A DNA stretch of 64,000 nt from Glycine soja (Eukaryota; Streptophyta; Magnoliopsida; Fabales; Fabaceae): the NCBI RefSeq assembly GCF_004193775.1, contig NC_041019.1, positions 16,215,020-16,279,019 of the forward strand, read 5' to 3'. Position numbers and translations under genes: made by a program. The notes beneath the pieces are model-generated. The model ran no database searches. It was not told the DNA's origin and saw only the letters and a list, made by a program, of their open reading frames with translations. Below, piece by piece: positions 39,908 to 51,089 of this stretch (position 1 is the first letter of the stretch; each line of letters begins with the position of its first letter).

Positions 39908-40714
39908 TTGACTTCAATAATATAAGCTAAAATTCAGAGGTGTTGTCAGCCTCACGTCAAGAGCGTGTATAAACTCCAAGAAGGCACAGTGATTATTTTT
40001 ATATGTGTATTAGTTGATTTATTATATAATCAAATTAAAATTATGAGCAATATATAATTCAGCATTTCAACTCTACACACATTGGCTAATGGCTATGTAA
40101 TTATTTTAGACCTCAAATAACAGTAGATCGAGTTGAAGATTTATGTGTTAAACGTCGCAAAAATGCCGACTTCAGTCAAAGTTCACCTGCCGTGTTTCTC
40201 ATTAACCTTGATTATGGTGAATATATGTATGTGGGTCCTCAATTTCGGTGCCATTTTTGTTTTTATATTTAGAACTCCCTTCCTTTTATCACTGTAAGGC
40301 AATAAATTTCCGACAAATTCCCCATCGCAAGGGTGTATTTATTTATTTATAATTTTTAATAAAGAAAAGGCACGAAAGAAACTTTTTTCGTTATTATATA
40401 TGCTAGTATATAATAAGTGAGGCATTATCTTACCACCTGTTATTTTCCCATAATTCTTTTACCTGGCCCTTTGCATAGTTTTTTTTCCTAACATATATAT
40501 TTTTCTGCCAAGTTAACTGACGTTTCCCAACCCATTTTCATGTTTTCCTATTTGCATAGTTTTTTTTTCTTCTCTAGTTGGAATTATTATTCTTGTTCCT
40601 TTTTTCCCATCCATTTGTATTATCTTTTTTTATTCATTTTCCCATTGATTTTCATAGTTTTTTCCCACTTATTTAAAGAATTTTGTTATCTGTCGGCCTA
40701 GACACTTAAGTCAA
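39908..40714. promoter_or_regulatory. W-box cores in the WRKY promoter
   Basis: TTGACT occurs at 39908-39913 (plus strand). Complementary copies lie at 39955-39960 (TTGACG), 40174-40179 (TTGACT) and 40709-40714 (TTGACT). WRKY proteins bind this core, so self- or cross-regulation is plausible. Single TTGAC words are common in AT-rich DNA and function is not shown. Confidence 0.4.
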
Positions 40715-41041
40715 CACTTCTGTAAATTCAATTACTTGAGCTCACACGTCCATAAGGATGGATACATACTAATATATAATTTTAAAAATACTTTTATTTT
40801 TTAGAAAATTACCAAATATATATTATAAAAATAATCTATTTTCCTCTTTTTCTTGTGAAGTCTATGAAGAGAATAAGTTTTTTTTTTTGTAAAAATTAAA
40901 ATAGTATCTCATAATATTCTTTTATGAAACTCCTCATAAGAAAAAAAATGATTATATCTGATCAATAAAAGAAAAGAGAAAAAGGTGAATATGTAAATCT
41001 TGATTATTAATTTAAATTTTTATTCTTTTATAAGCATCAAT
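40715..41041. other. Distal upstream spacer of the WRKY gene
   Basis: AT-rich sequence with no feature recognised. Confidence 0.4.
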
Positions 41042-41368
41042 TTAAATCACAACTTAAATCCACTTTTGTCTCTTATAGTTTTATGATTGTGGATTTTGGT
41101 CCACAAAATTTTTTTATAGTACATTTAGTTTTTATATTTTTAAGTTTTAGTAACTTTAGTTCAGCTAGTCTATTGTCAACTTTTAAATGAAAATTATAGA
41201 CATGACATCTATGTCATGATATGACATTGACATGCTAGCATGATAGATAATGTAATATTGTGATTTCATAATGCCTGATTTAGTGATTGTAATTAAATTG
41301 TAAGAACAATTAAATTTAATTAAAGTGTTTGTAATTAATTAATTAAATTAATTACCAGGTGATGGTTT

Positions 41369-41371
<3 letters not shown>

Positions 41372-41414
<43 letters not shown>
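41372..41414. repeat. (TA)n microsatellite
   Basis: About 43 bases of alternating TA inside the inverted-repeat element. Confidence 0.95.
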
Positions 41415-41418
<4 letters not shown>

Positions 41419-42123
41419 CAAATGCAAAAACCTTGCTTTAGGTGGGGATAGTAAGTTTTAGAGTGTTTGACCTGAGATGAGTGGATCTTGAGTGATGAGA
41501 ACTTGGTGGGCTTAAGAAGTGGTGCGGGTGAAAATAGAAATAAGAGAGAGAGTCATAAACTTAGTACTATTGATTCAAAGTTGAATCACAACACTCAAAA
41601 CACTCTCATTTCACTCCTTCTTTCCTCTGCAAGACAACCCTACATTGGAGAGTTTGACATCTTTAATTCCTTTACTTGAGAGACCTGTGCTTTAGTCAAG
41701 TTTGAGGGCTAGTTTAGTGGTAAGGAACACTCATTCTCCCCCTTTCATCTTCCATTTTTATTTTCTCTCCATGAGAATTATTGATTGTTCATAAAAGTAT
41801 TCATTTCCATGGTTTTGATGTGGTTTTTGTTGGTTTTTGAAGTTTGGGTGGTGTGGAGCTGTTGTGTGAGTGGGATAAAGTTTTCATCTTAGACCTAAAG
41901 TCTCCTCCTTTCTTCATTTCTCCTTCTCAAAGTTAGATCCTTGAATTTAATGGGTAAGTGAGGCTTAACCCATCTTCAAAATCTTTGTTTCATCATTGTT
42001 GTTTTGAGCCATTAAAGTGTGTTTTCTTCGGTGTTTATTATTAAACATTGAAATATTTGAGTTGAAATTCATATTGGGATCCATTGGAGGAGATTTGATA
42101 GTAAAAACATGAATTTGTAGGTC

Positions 42124-42340
42124 AGTTGCGCTTAAGCGCACCTAGAGTTGTGCTTAAGTGTGACCAGAGAGTTGGTCACTGTAACTAGTCATTAAGTGCA
42201 TTCTTGGTCGTGTTTAAGCACAAGTTGAAAGAAAGGTAGAAAAAGGATCTTGCTTAAGCACGCACTTGGCCTCACTTAAGCGCAGGTAGTCAGAAAGGGA
42301 TTGGTGCTTAAGTATGCATTGCCCTTCTCTTAAGTGCAGC
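42124..42340. repeat. Cluster of GCGCTTAAGCGCA-type palindromes
   Basis: Seven variants occur in 220 bases, for example GCGCTTAAGCGCACC, GTGCTTAAGTGTG, TTGCTTAAGCACGC, CACTTAAGCGCAGG and GTGCTTAAGTATGC. The CTTAAG centre is constant and the arms vary. Separating bases are unrelated. Confidence 0.75.
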
Positions 42341-44132
42341 CTTGAAGAGTCCAAAACGGAGTTATAGAGACTTAATTTGGAAAAGTAGTCTTCAAGAAAG
42401 TTGTAAACCTAGATGTTAGATAACTAATGGCTTTTATTTCACTTAAAAATATTGTGTATAGCTCTATAAAAGATTAAATTAGTAGACAAAGGTCAAGTTA
42501 TCAATAATAAGTAAAAGTTTCATATAGATAGTAATTTTAGGCATACTATGCTTCCAAACTAGGTCTTTCGGTAAGCATAAAAGTTGAAGATAATCTTCTT
42601 ATCTTTCAAATGAGACAAGAGCCAACTTGATTGAGTTAGTATATATTTATTTATCATGTTTTCAATATATGAAGGTCATAAGTGCATAATAGAAAATGAA
42701 GGAGATAGTAACCCAAAACTTATGAGATGTTTTGATAACCTTAAACATGAAGTATAAAGTTATTATAATGTTATAATGATGCATAATTATATGATTTGAT
42801 TGATCTATGCTCTTATTGTTGATGAAATGAATTATATTGATGATGAGATAATTATATTGAATGATAATGTCTTAAGTTGTATTGGTTGATTTCTTGATGA
42901 TGATGCGAACATCATTTGATGAGGTGAATGTGGTGATCTTGATAAAATTGATGATAATTGATAAAATCTTGTCAAGCCACCCATATGTGTTGTAAGAGTT
43001 AGTTATGGCCTTTGGGAAAGGTTTTGTTGAAATGAAAATGGTATACATAGGAGGGTGAGTTCAACGCCAGAACTCTGCCTCAGTAAAGCGATCCGGGGGT
43101 CTTATTAAGAGGTATCTTCCCAAGTACCACCCCTAGGTTTTGACTTCAAATAGCCTGTCAAAGTGGTGAGAACTACTTCCCAAGAGGTTTAGTGACTTTT
43201 TAGTGTATATGGGATAGATTGTGGTTGATGGTGAAACATAGATCCTTGAGACTGACCAAGAGTGAGATGGTGGATACAAAGGCGTCGTATCTTAAATCTT
43301 AAGGCTGAGTTTAGTTATTGGTGTTATGAGTAGGCATGTAAGTTATGGGTGCTAAGAAGGCCCTTAACTTAGTGTTGGAGGTTGTCGGTGGTGCCTAACA
43401 TGAATACCTATAAAATGGATGGGTAGACAAATCCCTAAATAGGTTAAGGTCTTTGCAAGCCTTATTGAAGTAAGCCACTACCCATACTCATCCATTTTCG
43501 ATAAAATCACACTTTTTTCGAAGGATTAATCTGGGTCTCCCTGAATGTTCAGATCACAGAGTAAAGGATGTACTCAAGATAATCGCTCATGTAGAGTAAA
43601 TCTCTATAGAGTTGAGTCTATCTTTGTTGTCGATGATTGATGGATTGATGATGATGTTTGATGGATGAATCATGGTGATGGCCATTGATTGATAATGATG
43701 ATCATGGTGTATGATGATTGAATCTTGATGTGATGGTTGATGAACTAGCGATTATTGTGAAATGATTGTTATGATATGTTTTGTTATGTAAAATCCAAGA
43801 TTTGTGACTTATGTATGATTTCTACATATTATGTTATGTGTTAATGTGGCAGTAAGAACCAAAATTTGAACTACTAATGTCATGTCAACATGCATGTTAG
43901 ATTGTCACATAATTTATTATATAAGTATGTCAGTGTCTCACATCATTACTTAGGAGTCACATCAATATTTTTTTAAAGAAAAATTGATAGCAAACTAATA
44001 CTAGACTAAAATTGTTAACTTTTAATAATATAGAGGATTAAATGTACAATAATCATTTTTTGAGAAACTAAAACTGCACAATAATAAAACTATAGAATCA
44101 GATGTGAATTTAAGTCTTAAATCTTTTAATAT

Positions 44133-44224
44133 GTTACTCTCTTTTTATTAGAGATCTCTCACTATCTCTTTATTGTGTAGATATAAAGAGACATAGTGAG
44201 AGAGAAACTCCGGAAAAGAGTAAC
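44133..44224. repeat. 92-nt foldback hairpin
   Basis: Arms of about 40 bases starting GTTACTCT and ending AGAGTAAC pair around a short loop (TTGTGTAGATA). The inner 17 bases (CTCTCACTAT.CTCTTTA) match with a single bulge. It lies between the inverted-repeat element and the RTE remnant. Confidence 0.75.
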
Positions 44225-44860
44225 AAAATAATAGATTGAGAAATTAATAAGGATATAACACATAGGATACTAGCGGGATGACTTAAATGGAGTAAAACAC
44301 CGAGTGTTATTTGTGATCGTAACCTACCTACCAAACTCAAAACTAAGTTTTATTGCATAACTATACAACCAACTATACTATATGGTAATGAATGTTGGTC
44401 TTTAAACAGACAACATGGGAGAAAAGTAGAAGTAGTAGAAATGAAAATATTAAGATGAATGTGTGATCATACATGAAAGAACAAAATATGGAATAACAAT
44501 ATACAAATAAAAATTGGTGTGAAATTAAAAAAATATGACTACAAATTAGTTAAGGTAGTTTGAATATGTACAAAAAAGATGACTAAAAATCAGTTAAGAT
44601 AGTTTGAACATGTATAAAAAGGGTCATAAGAGTTGTCAATTAAAAAAGTAAATTGCATAATTTATAGTCCTGTAAAAAAGAAAGCAGAATACCCAAGAAA
44701 AAACATTAGATGAAATAGTTAAGAAAAATCTCAAGCTAAATAATATTTTTTAAACTTTAGATTTTTAACTATATCAAGTAACATCATGCAAGTGATCCAT
44801 GTAGTTGATCTCACTTAATAGGATAAAACTTTATTGTTGTATTTCTCTATTATGTACTGC
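44225..44860 (+). pseudogene. RTE-type LINE reverse-transcriptase C-terminal remnant
   Basis: Plus-strand translation reads INKDITHRILAG, then LKW, VICDRNLPTKLKTKFY, ILYGNECWSLN and VVEMKILR, the usual end of a plant RTE reverse transcriptase (DVTHRIxAGWLKW, VPLKLKGKFY, LLYGxECW, EMRMLRWMCG). It ends near a VIHVVDLT..DKTLLLY-type block followed by TTGTTG, the typical RTE 3' end. Several stops interrupt it. The copy is 5'-truncated. Confidence 0.78.
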
Positions 44861-44884
44861 CTCAGTATTCTATAATTTCAACAT

Positions 44885-46215
44885 TAATTGTGTTCTATAG
44901 CATTGTTGCCCTCATCCCAAAGAAGCTCTCTAAGAACTTTATTGACCAATTCAAACCTATAGCTATGGCCAACTTCCAATACAAAATTATCAGCAAATTC
45001 TTGGTTGATAGGTTAGATCAAATCGCCCCTAAAATCATCTCCCCTCATCAACGAGGTTTCATCCAAGGGAGAAGCATTCTAGAATGTGTTTGTGTTGCCT
45101 TAGAAGCTTTTAATTTACTGGATAAAAAAAATCTTTTGTGGTAATATGGCTATCAAATTTGATAGCAAAAAAGCCTTTGACACCTTGGACTGGAATTTTC
45201 TCCTCCAGGTTCTTAAAGGTTTTGGATTTTGTCCTATTTTTTGCTCGGGGCTTTAGACCATTTTAAAATCAACTTGCCTTTCTTTCTTAGTTAATGGGTC
45301 TCTTTATGGCTACATTTCATGTAAGAGAGGGGTTAGGTAGGGGGACCCTCTCTCCCCTCTACTTTTTTGATTGGCTAAAGAAGTTCTTAGCAGGGGAATT
45401 AGTTAGCTGGTGGAATCGAACTTGTTAACTCCTATGGCCTGTCCTAGGAATTTTAACACCCTCTCCCACATTTTATATGTTGATGATATCTTCAATTTTT
45501 TGCAGAGGTACTAAAAAGAATCTCATTGCTCTAATGAAGCTTTTCACAAATATGGTCAAGCTTCGGGTCAAATTGTTAATCTTGAAAAATGTTTGTTTAT
45601 TCCGGGTGCTATGCTAACAAGTGGATTGGTCAAGTTAAAGCTTTGCTTGGATTCTCCAGAGACTTCCTTTCTTTTACTTACCTGGGCATCCCCTTGTTTG
45701 TTGGCAAGCCTAGATCCTCCCGTCTTTAGCCAATTGTGGATAAGATAAAAGTTTAGTTGCATTCCTAGAAATGCTCATTCCTATCTATTATAGGAATGGT
45801 CCAATTGGTCAAATCCATTATCAATGATATGGTGTTGTTCTTTTTTCATGTTTATTCATGGCCCAGATCTCTCTTGAAGGAGATAGAAACTTAGATAAGG
45901 AAATTCGTATGGGCTATGATATTCACACTAGGAAGTTTGTTATTGTCAATTGGCAAAAGCTTTGTGCACCTCTTATGGAAGAAGGCTTAGATCTTTTCCC
46001 AGTTTCTCGGATCAATGGTGTTGTTTCTTTTAAATTTTGTTGGCTTTTTACTTTCTCGGATGATCTTTGGGCTAGATTTCTTCGTATGAGTCTTCTTCAG
46101 AATGTTTTTCATATGGGGATCTATAAAAAAATCTTCTCTTTGGCCAGCCTTCAAGAAGAATTTCCAACTGGTTTTGGAGAACTCTGGATGGGTTTTAGGG
46201 TCTGGTATTGGGTTA
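44885..46215 (+). pseudogene. L1-type LINE reverse transcriptase remnant
   Basis: The frame contains VALIPKKLSKNFIDQFKPIA, then PHQRGFIQGRSILECV, MAIKFDSKKAFDTLDWNFLL, GVR-GDPLSPLLF, and LYVDDIFNF. These are the ordered motifs of an L1-type reverse transcriptase, with the YVDD catalytic box retained. Downstream, DIHTRKFVIVNWQKLCAPLM and SDDLWARFLRM match the connecting region. Stops and frameshifts are present and both the endonuclease and the RNase H are missing. The right edge coincides with the start of an LTR-like sequence. Confidence 0.85.
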
Positions 46216-47530
46216 GCTAGGAATCTAAAAGGGGTTGAATAGATTCCTTTATCGCTTAATTTCTTAATTCAATTAAAATGACCTATTTTGATTAATCAAA
46301 GTTTTCTCAAAAGCTTCTCACAAAAATATTATCATAACCAAGAAAATAATGAAATCAATATCATATGAAATACAGAGTTTATGGCCCTTTAAGATCGATT
46401 CCATTACTAAAATTGAAATGCAAGACTAAGAGTTAGAGAAAGAGAGAATCACATGTAGAATGTATACTGGTTCACTAGTCCTGAAAAAGACTTACATCTA
46501 GTTGTTCTAAGACCCCTTAGAACTTTCACTAATAGATAATCAAGTACAAACATTTTGCACATACAATTCCCTAATTCCACTCTTCCATGTAACCCCACAA
46601 GAGAAAGAATAGGAGTTGAAACCTTATCAACTCACACAAACCCTAGGTAACCCTAATGAAGATAAAAAAATCAGAATTGGGTTGGTACACCTTCATGTGT
46701 AGATCAACATCTTCAAGCTCTTCTTCAAAGAATGATCAAATCATGATGAAAAATAAATGAATCTTGATCAACTTGAATCTCCAAAAGAAATGCAATGATA
46801 ATCCATTAGTTGACCCTCTCGAAGTATTTTCTCAATGATAATCCATTAGTTGACTCTCAAGAGTCACTAATGAAAATACTAAGTGAGGGTATTTATAATT
46901 TAACAAACAAAACTAGTTTAATCGATTATTAAACTGGGTAATCGATTAATTCATAAAAATCCTCTTGTTTTCAATTTCCTGAAACGTAGTAATTGATTAT
47001 AGAAAATGATAATTAATTATCTCGTTTCAAACAAAGAGTTTCTCATACTGATGAGCTTTCTAGAATAATTGATTATCAATGTAGTAATTAATTATTTCAA
47101 CCACACAATGGGCTCCTTAAGTTTTCAGACACATTTAATCGATTACAATGATAATAAATTATTTTGAGCTAGAGAGTCTTTCTTATTCTGAAACTGACTC
47201 ATATAATCGATTACAAATCTGGTAATCGATAATTTTGATGCTTCAAGCCAAATTTCAAGTAGAAGATGATTTTGTTGTTTGTTCTAACACTTTGTAATGG
47301 ATTACAAAAATTTGTAATCAATTACACAATGTTAAACTTAGTGCTTTTAAGAAACTTAGAGATCAATTAATCCACTTGCATGTCTAATATATTTGAATCA
47401 TATTAAACATGAATATAAGAAAAACTACAACTATATCAAACATCATGTCTAGTCTAAAAACATATAATACAAATGTCACATGTATCAAAATTTTTAAAAC
47501 TTGTTTGGCATTGTAAAATCATGCCTAGAA
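46216..47530 (-). repeat. LTR-like stretch (probable solo Copia LTR, minus orientation)
   Basis: The left edge carries AATCTAAAAGGGGTTGAAT, like the terminal signature of the other LTRs here (GGGGTTGAATTAATT at 24381). It is followed by ATACTGGTTCACTAGTCC, comparable to the TTATACTGGTTTGGCAAC block of the Copia LTRs, and a cluster of AATCGATTA palindromes at 46917-47350. It cuts into the LINE remnant. No clean target duplication was found, so borders are approximate. Confidence 0.55.
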
Positions 47531-48729
47531 AATGGTTAAACGGTACATATATATATATATAGGGAAGGTAATTTTTGCGCGGGACAAGTTGGCTAATTTT
47601 GGTGCCTTATCCCGAGCTAACGATACTTGGTGTAATTCTATCCCTCTTTTGCTAGGATTGATGTTCTTAGGAATAGAAGTTCTCTTCCTTCCTATAGACT
47701 CTGTTAGCTTTTCCATGGGTTTTGGCTTAGTCCCCCCATTCTGTACTTTTTCTTGGTTTCTTTTCTGATTTCTGATATCGGAAGAGTAATTGCTGTTGGG
47801 GTCCACGGAAGGACATCAACCTAGTTGAGGTTCTTCTTCACTTCATCAATCTCTTCTTAAGTTTTTGAAAAAAAAAAACATTAATTGTGTTAGAATATCT
47901 GTGTTCATGGTTGTATCTATTTCAAAATTTGTACTAAAAAAAACACTTGATGTCACACCAAAATTGCAGTCAGAGACCGTTTTTAACCTTAGTAAATTAC
48001 TCCTGTTTTGGTTGTAAATGTTTCTTAAATTAGGATTGAGTGAAAATGGATTGATTAGGATTTAAGAGTCTGTCTGCAGATTGTACATCCATTGTGTAGG
48101 TCTAATGACCCAAGTCATCCAACCTACACGTTACTGTTGTGCGTATTTATTATTTGTTTTGTCTCCTTTGAACTACAATGATCAACGTTTTCATTATATC
48201 TAGCTCCACATGGCATGAGCAGCAACATTAATATTACTTTATTTCAACGATCGAGGCCTTAGTTACAAGCACAACACAAGTCCATTTTCAAGGCTATTCC
48301 TACCTTTGAAGAGTCAATATTTCTGCAGGCAGCAGCTATATGCAGTAAAAAGTCCAGCTTTCATTCACCAACTAGACACGTTTTGTGAGAACTTCAAGGG
48401 CCGGCAATTTCACACGCATAATATATTAATTATTGACTACTATATCTGATAGATTCTAATTGGTATTCAGTTTTGTTAATTACCTGTGTCTAATAACCTT
48501 AAGCTGTGTGTGTGAAAATATTTTAGGTCCATGAACCTTCAACGTAGTCCAACGGTATAGTTAGCTTGACAACTATAATGTAATTTTAAATGAAGGCCAA
48601 TACTCATGTACCAAAGCCCTGTCATTATTGATTAGGAATATAGGCATATATGGTTCTAATAGAAAAAACGTGCCCACAATATAATGTGATTTAGTATTCT
48701 TCTCTAATAAAAAATTATTGGAATTTTAT
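47531..48729. other. Non-coding spacer
   Basis: A short (TA)n run occurs at about 47546-47561. Overlapping ORFs at 47525-47806 on both strands show no recognisable domain. Nothing else was identified. Confidence 0.4.
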
Positions 48730-49976
48730 TTAGAGTAAATTACATTATATGAATATATTACACTGCCTTCCACTCTTAAGTTAAAAATTAAGCTTGTCCT
48801 CCCTTGATAAGTTCAAATACGTGATACTTTACTCATTTTTTAAACTTTCCGTTCAACTTCCGTTAAAAACATATATTTCTAAAACATTCTTTATACTATC
48901 AGTATCACCCCCTAAAAGATGCAAATATCACAACACTCCCCTCTTTATGAAAAATAACACTTTCATCCCTTATTAATTATTTTAAAAATATATTAGACTC
49001 TCTATCCTCTCTATAACTTACAATTTATCTCTTAATTTTACCTCTAATTATTATTTAAAAAAATTATTATGAGTTAAGCTAAATTTAAATATATATTTAA
49101 AAAATATTTTTTTTGACAAAAAATATTTAAAAAAAATTTAAAACAATATATATAAGTAAAATAAAATTAAACACAAGTATTAAAGTACTATTTAATTTAT
49201 TTTATTGATATAATAACAAATTTTAAAATGAATAAATTTAATAAAGAAAAAATAAAATACATTTTTATAAACATTTAAATGAATTGGTATGTTTCTTAAT
49301 TACATAGTATTAATTATTATATCTATTAACTACATAATATATAATTAATTTTAATAATATTACTGTATATTATATTTATTAAATATAATATATTTATTGA
49401 ATTTAATAAATATAATGCTAACATATGTATATCAAAACGTATAACTTTTTTAAATGAATCTGTTTATATCAAATATTTATTATTAAATAAAGTATAATTA
49501 TTGCAAAAGTTCATATAATATGTACAATTTGATATATATATATATATATATATAATTTATCTCATAACTTTTTTTTTTAATTATCAATTTAATAATTTAT
49601 TTTAAACTTAATTATATAATTTATAAATATTTATCGAGTGAGAGAATGATAATTTAGTAAATTAAAAATATGTTACCATATACTTTAATTAAAATCGTAT
49701 GATAAATATTCTTTTACGATATTTAGTTAAATAGACTAAATTGTGTATTTTAACATAAGGGGGACTATGATACCGCATCTCTTGAAGGAGAGAAATATAA
49801 TATACTCTATAATTTGACATAAGAGGGAAAGGACACTCTAATACATGTATCTCTCGGGGAAGAGGAAACTAATTGACTTTAACGATATTAAGTTAATTGA
49901 CTAAATTATATATTTTAACATAATAGGATAGGATAATGTAATATTAGCATCTCTAAGGGAGTGTAATTTATTCTTT
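48730..49976. mobile_element. AT-rich inverted-repeat element (MITE-like, about 1.25 kb)
   Basis: The left edge (AGAGTAAATTACATTATA...CACTGCC) reappears inverted at the right edge (complement AGAATAAATTACACTCCC). The interior is extremely AT-rich with a (TA)n run at 49532-49553 and no coding potential. The target duplication is not clear. Confidence 0.45.
49715..49976. repeat. Degenerate tandem repeat of about 85 bp
   Basis: Three imperfect units share the order ACTAAATT..TATTTTAACATAA, then a GGGAC/GGATA stretch, then a TA(A/C)..CATCTCT..GGAG block, as at about 49735, 49800 and 49895. They form the right arm of the inverted-repeat element. Confidence 0.55.
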
Positions 49977-50056
49977 TATTTAGGTAGGGAAATAATAAAT
50001 AGACACCCACAATGCTATTCAACAACTAGTGAAAGAGAACGAAGAGAACAAAATAA

Positions 50057-50613
50057 GGTGAACTATCACTTAATTTGGTACTTAAAAAGTGTAATTTACT
50101 TACTTATGTCCATGAAAGTATTAAAATTTTAAAAAGATCCCTAAAAGATTAATTTGTCTGTCACTTTAGGTATATGGTTAAAAGATTTTTGTTAAAGTTA
50201 ATACATGGGCATGTGTAGCATGCTATCTGCCTACACATGGCAATTTATGGTATACATGTGAATGATACTAGACAGTTGAATGCATACATGATAGTTGAGA
50301 ACATACACATGACAGTCCAATTAGGGATCAAAATGATCGTATCTCTACTGTCACTTATAATCCAAGTGTGCATTATCAATTGTCAGGTATGTAACTGATT
50401 GTGAGTGTTATTCATTTGTGTGCAACATCAACTACCACATGAAAATAACATGTCACATAGGAACAAACATTAACTTTAATCAAAGTCTTTTAACAAAAAA
50501 ACTAAAGTGACAAACAAATTGCATTTGCAAGGGCCTTTTTGAAATTTTAGTACTTTAAAAGACCTATATGACATTGAATTACACTTTCAAGGACCAAAAC
50601 AACGATTTACCCC
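50057..50613. mobile_element. 557-bp MITE-like element with about 110-bp inverted ends
   Basis: The left end GGTGAACTATCACTTAATTT and the complement of the right end GGGGTAAATCGTTGTTTTGG align imperfectly for about 110 bases, becoming nearly identical at their inner ends (TTTGTCTGTCACTTTAG against TTTGTTTGTCACTTTAG). There is no ORF inside. The flanks AAAATA/AAAATTA could be a decayed target duplication. Long-TIR, non-coding and short, it fits a Mutator-derived MITE. Confidence 0.65.
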
Positions 50614-51089
50614 AAAATTATCAGTATGATAAGTAATATAATGTGATAGGAAGAAAGAGATATAAGAGGTGTTGGCGAGGTATTTAATATAATAGGGTGT
50701 TCAAGTATCATTACTCGTTTAAGTAATTCACATATGGGGAATGATATATGGACACCCATATATCACAAACACTTATTTGACCCTCATTCTTTCTCTTTTT
50801 CTCTTTGATCCTATCAAGTATAAATCATATCACATGTCATACCTACACTTCTATTTCTTTTTCTCTCAAGGTATCAAATAGAATGAGTGTCCATGCATCT
50901 TTATCCTTTATACATTTATAAAAATCATCATAGAAGTCGATATGAGTTGCCAAAATGAAGTTCTATTTAAAACTTTATAACCTGTATCAAGCGATCCGCT
51001 CCTAATAAGGATCACATCATCTCCCTCCATCATCGGCAACTAGCTCTAAGTTGACAGCAACCTCACCTACCACGCCAAGAAGTTAAAGT
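50614..51089. other. Spacer
   Basis: Nothing coding. A small perfect hairpin (GATATATGG/CCATATATC, 50742-50763) is present. Confidence 0.4.

Larger units (their letters stand above)
41042..44123. mobile_element. Long inverted-repeat element (about 3.1 kb) with non-coding core
   Basis: The left edge (about 41042-41270) reappears inverted at the right edge (about 43860-44123). Matching words include CTTAAATCCAC against CTTAAATTCAC, TATAGTTTTATGATTGTG against TATAGTTTTATTATTGTG, GTACATTTAGTTTTTATA against GTACATTTAATCCTCTATA, and a GACATGACA/TGACATG-rich inner part. Ends and target duplication are not sharp. The 2.6-kb core has no credible ORF and contains a (TA)n array, seven variants of GCGCTTAAGCGCA, and TGATGA-rich low-complexity blocks. 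It may be a foldback or Mutator-like element with another repeat inserted in its centre. Confidence 0.55.

Noticed and set aside
47525..47806. 93-codon minus-strand ORF and 78-codon plus-strand ORF
   Set aside because: Both lack similarity to anything recognised and overlap a (TA)n tract. A LINE fragment was considered but no motif supports it.
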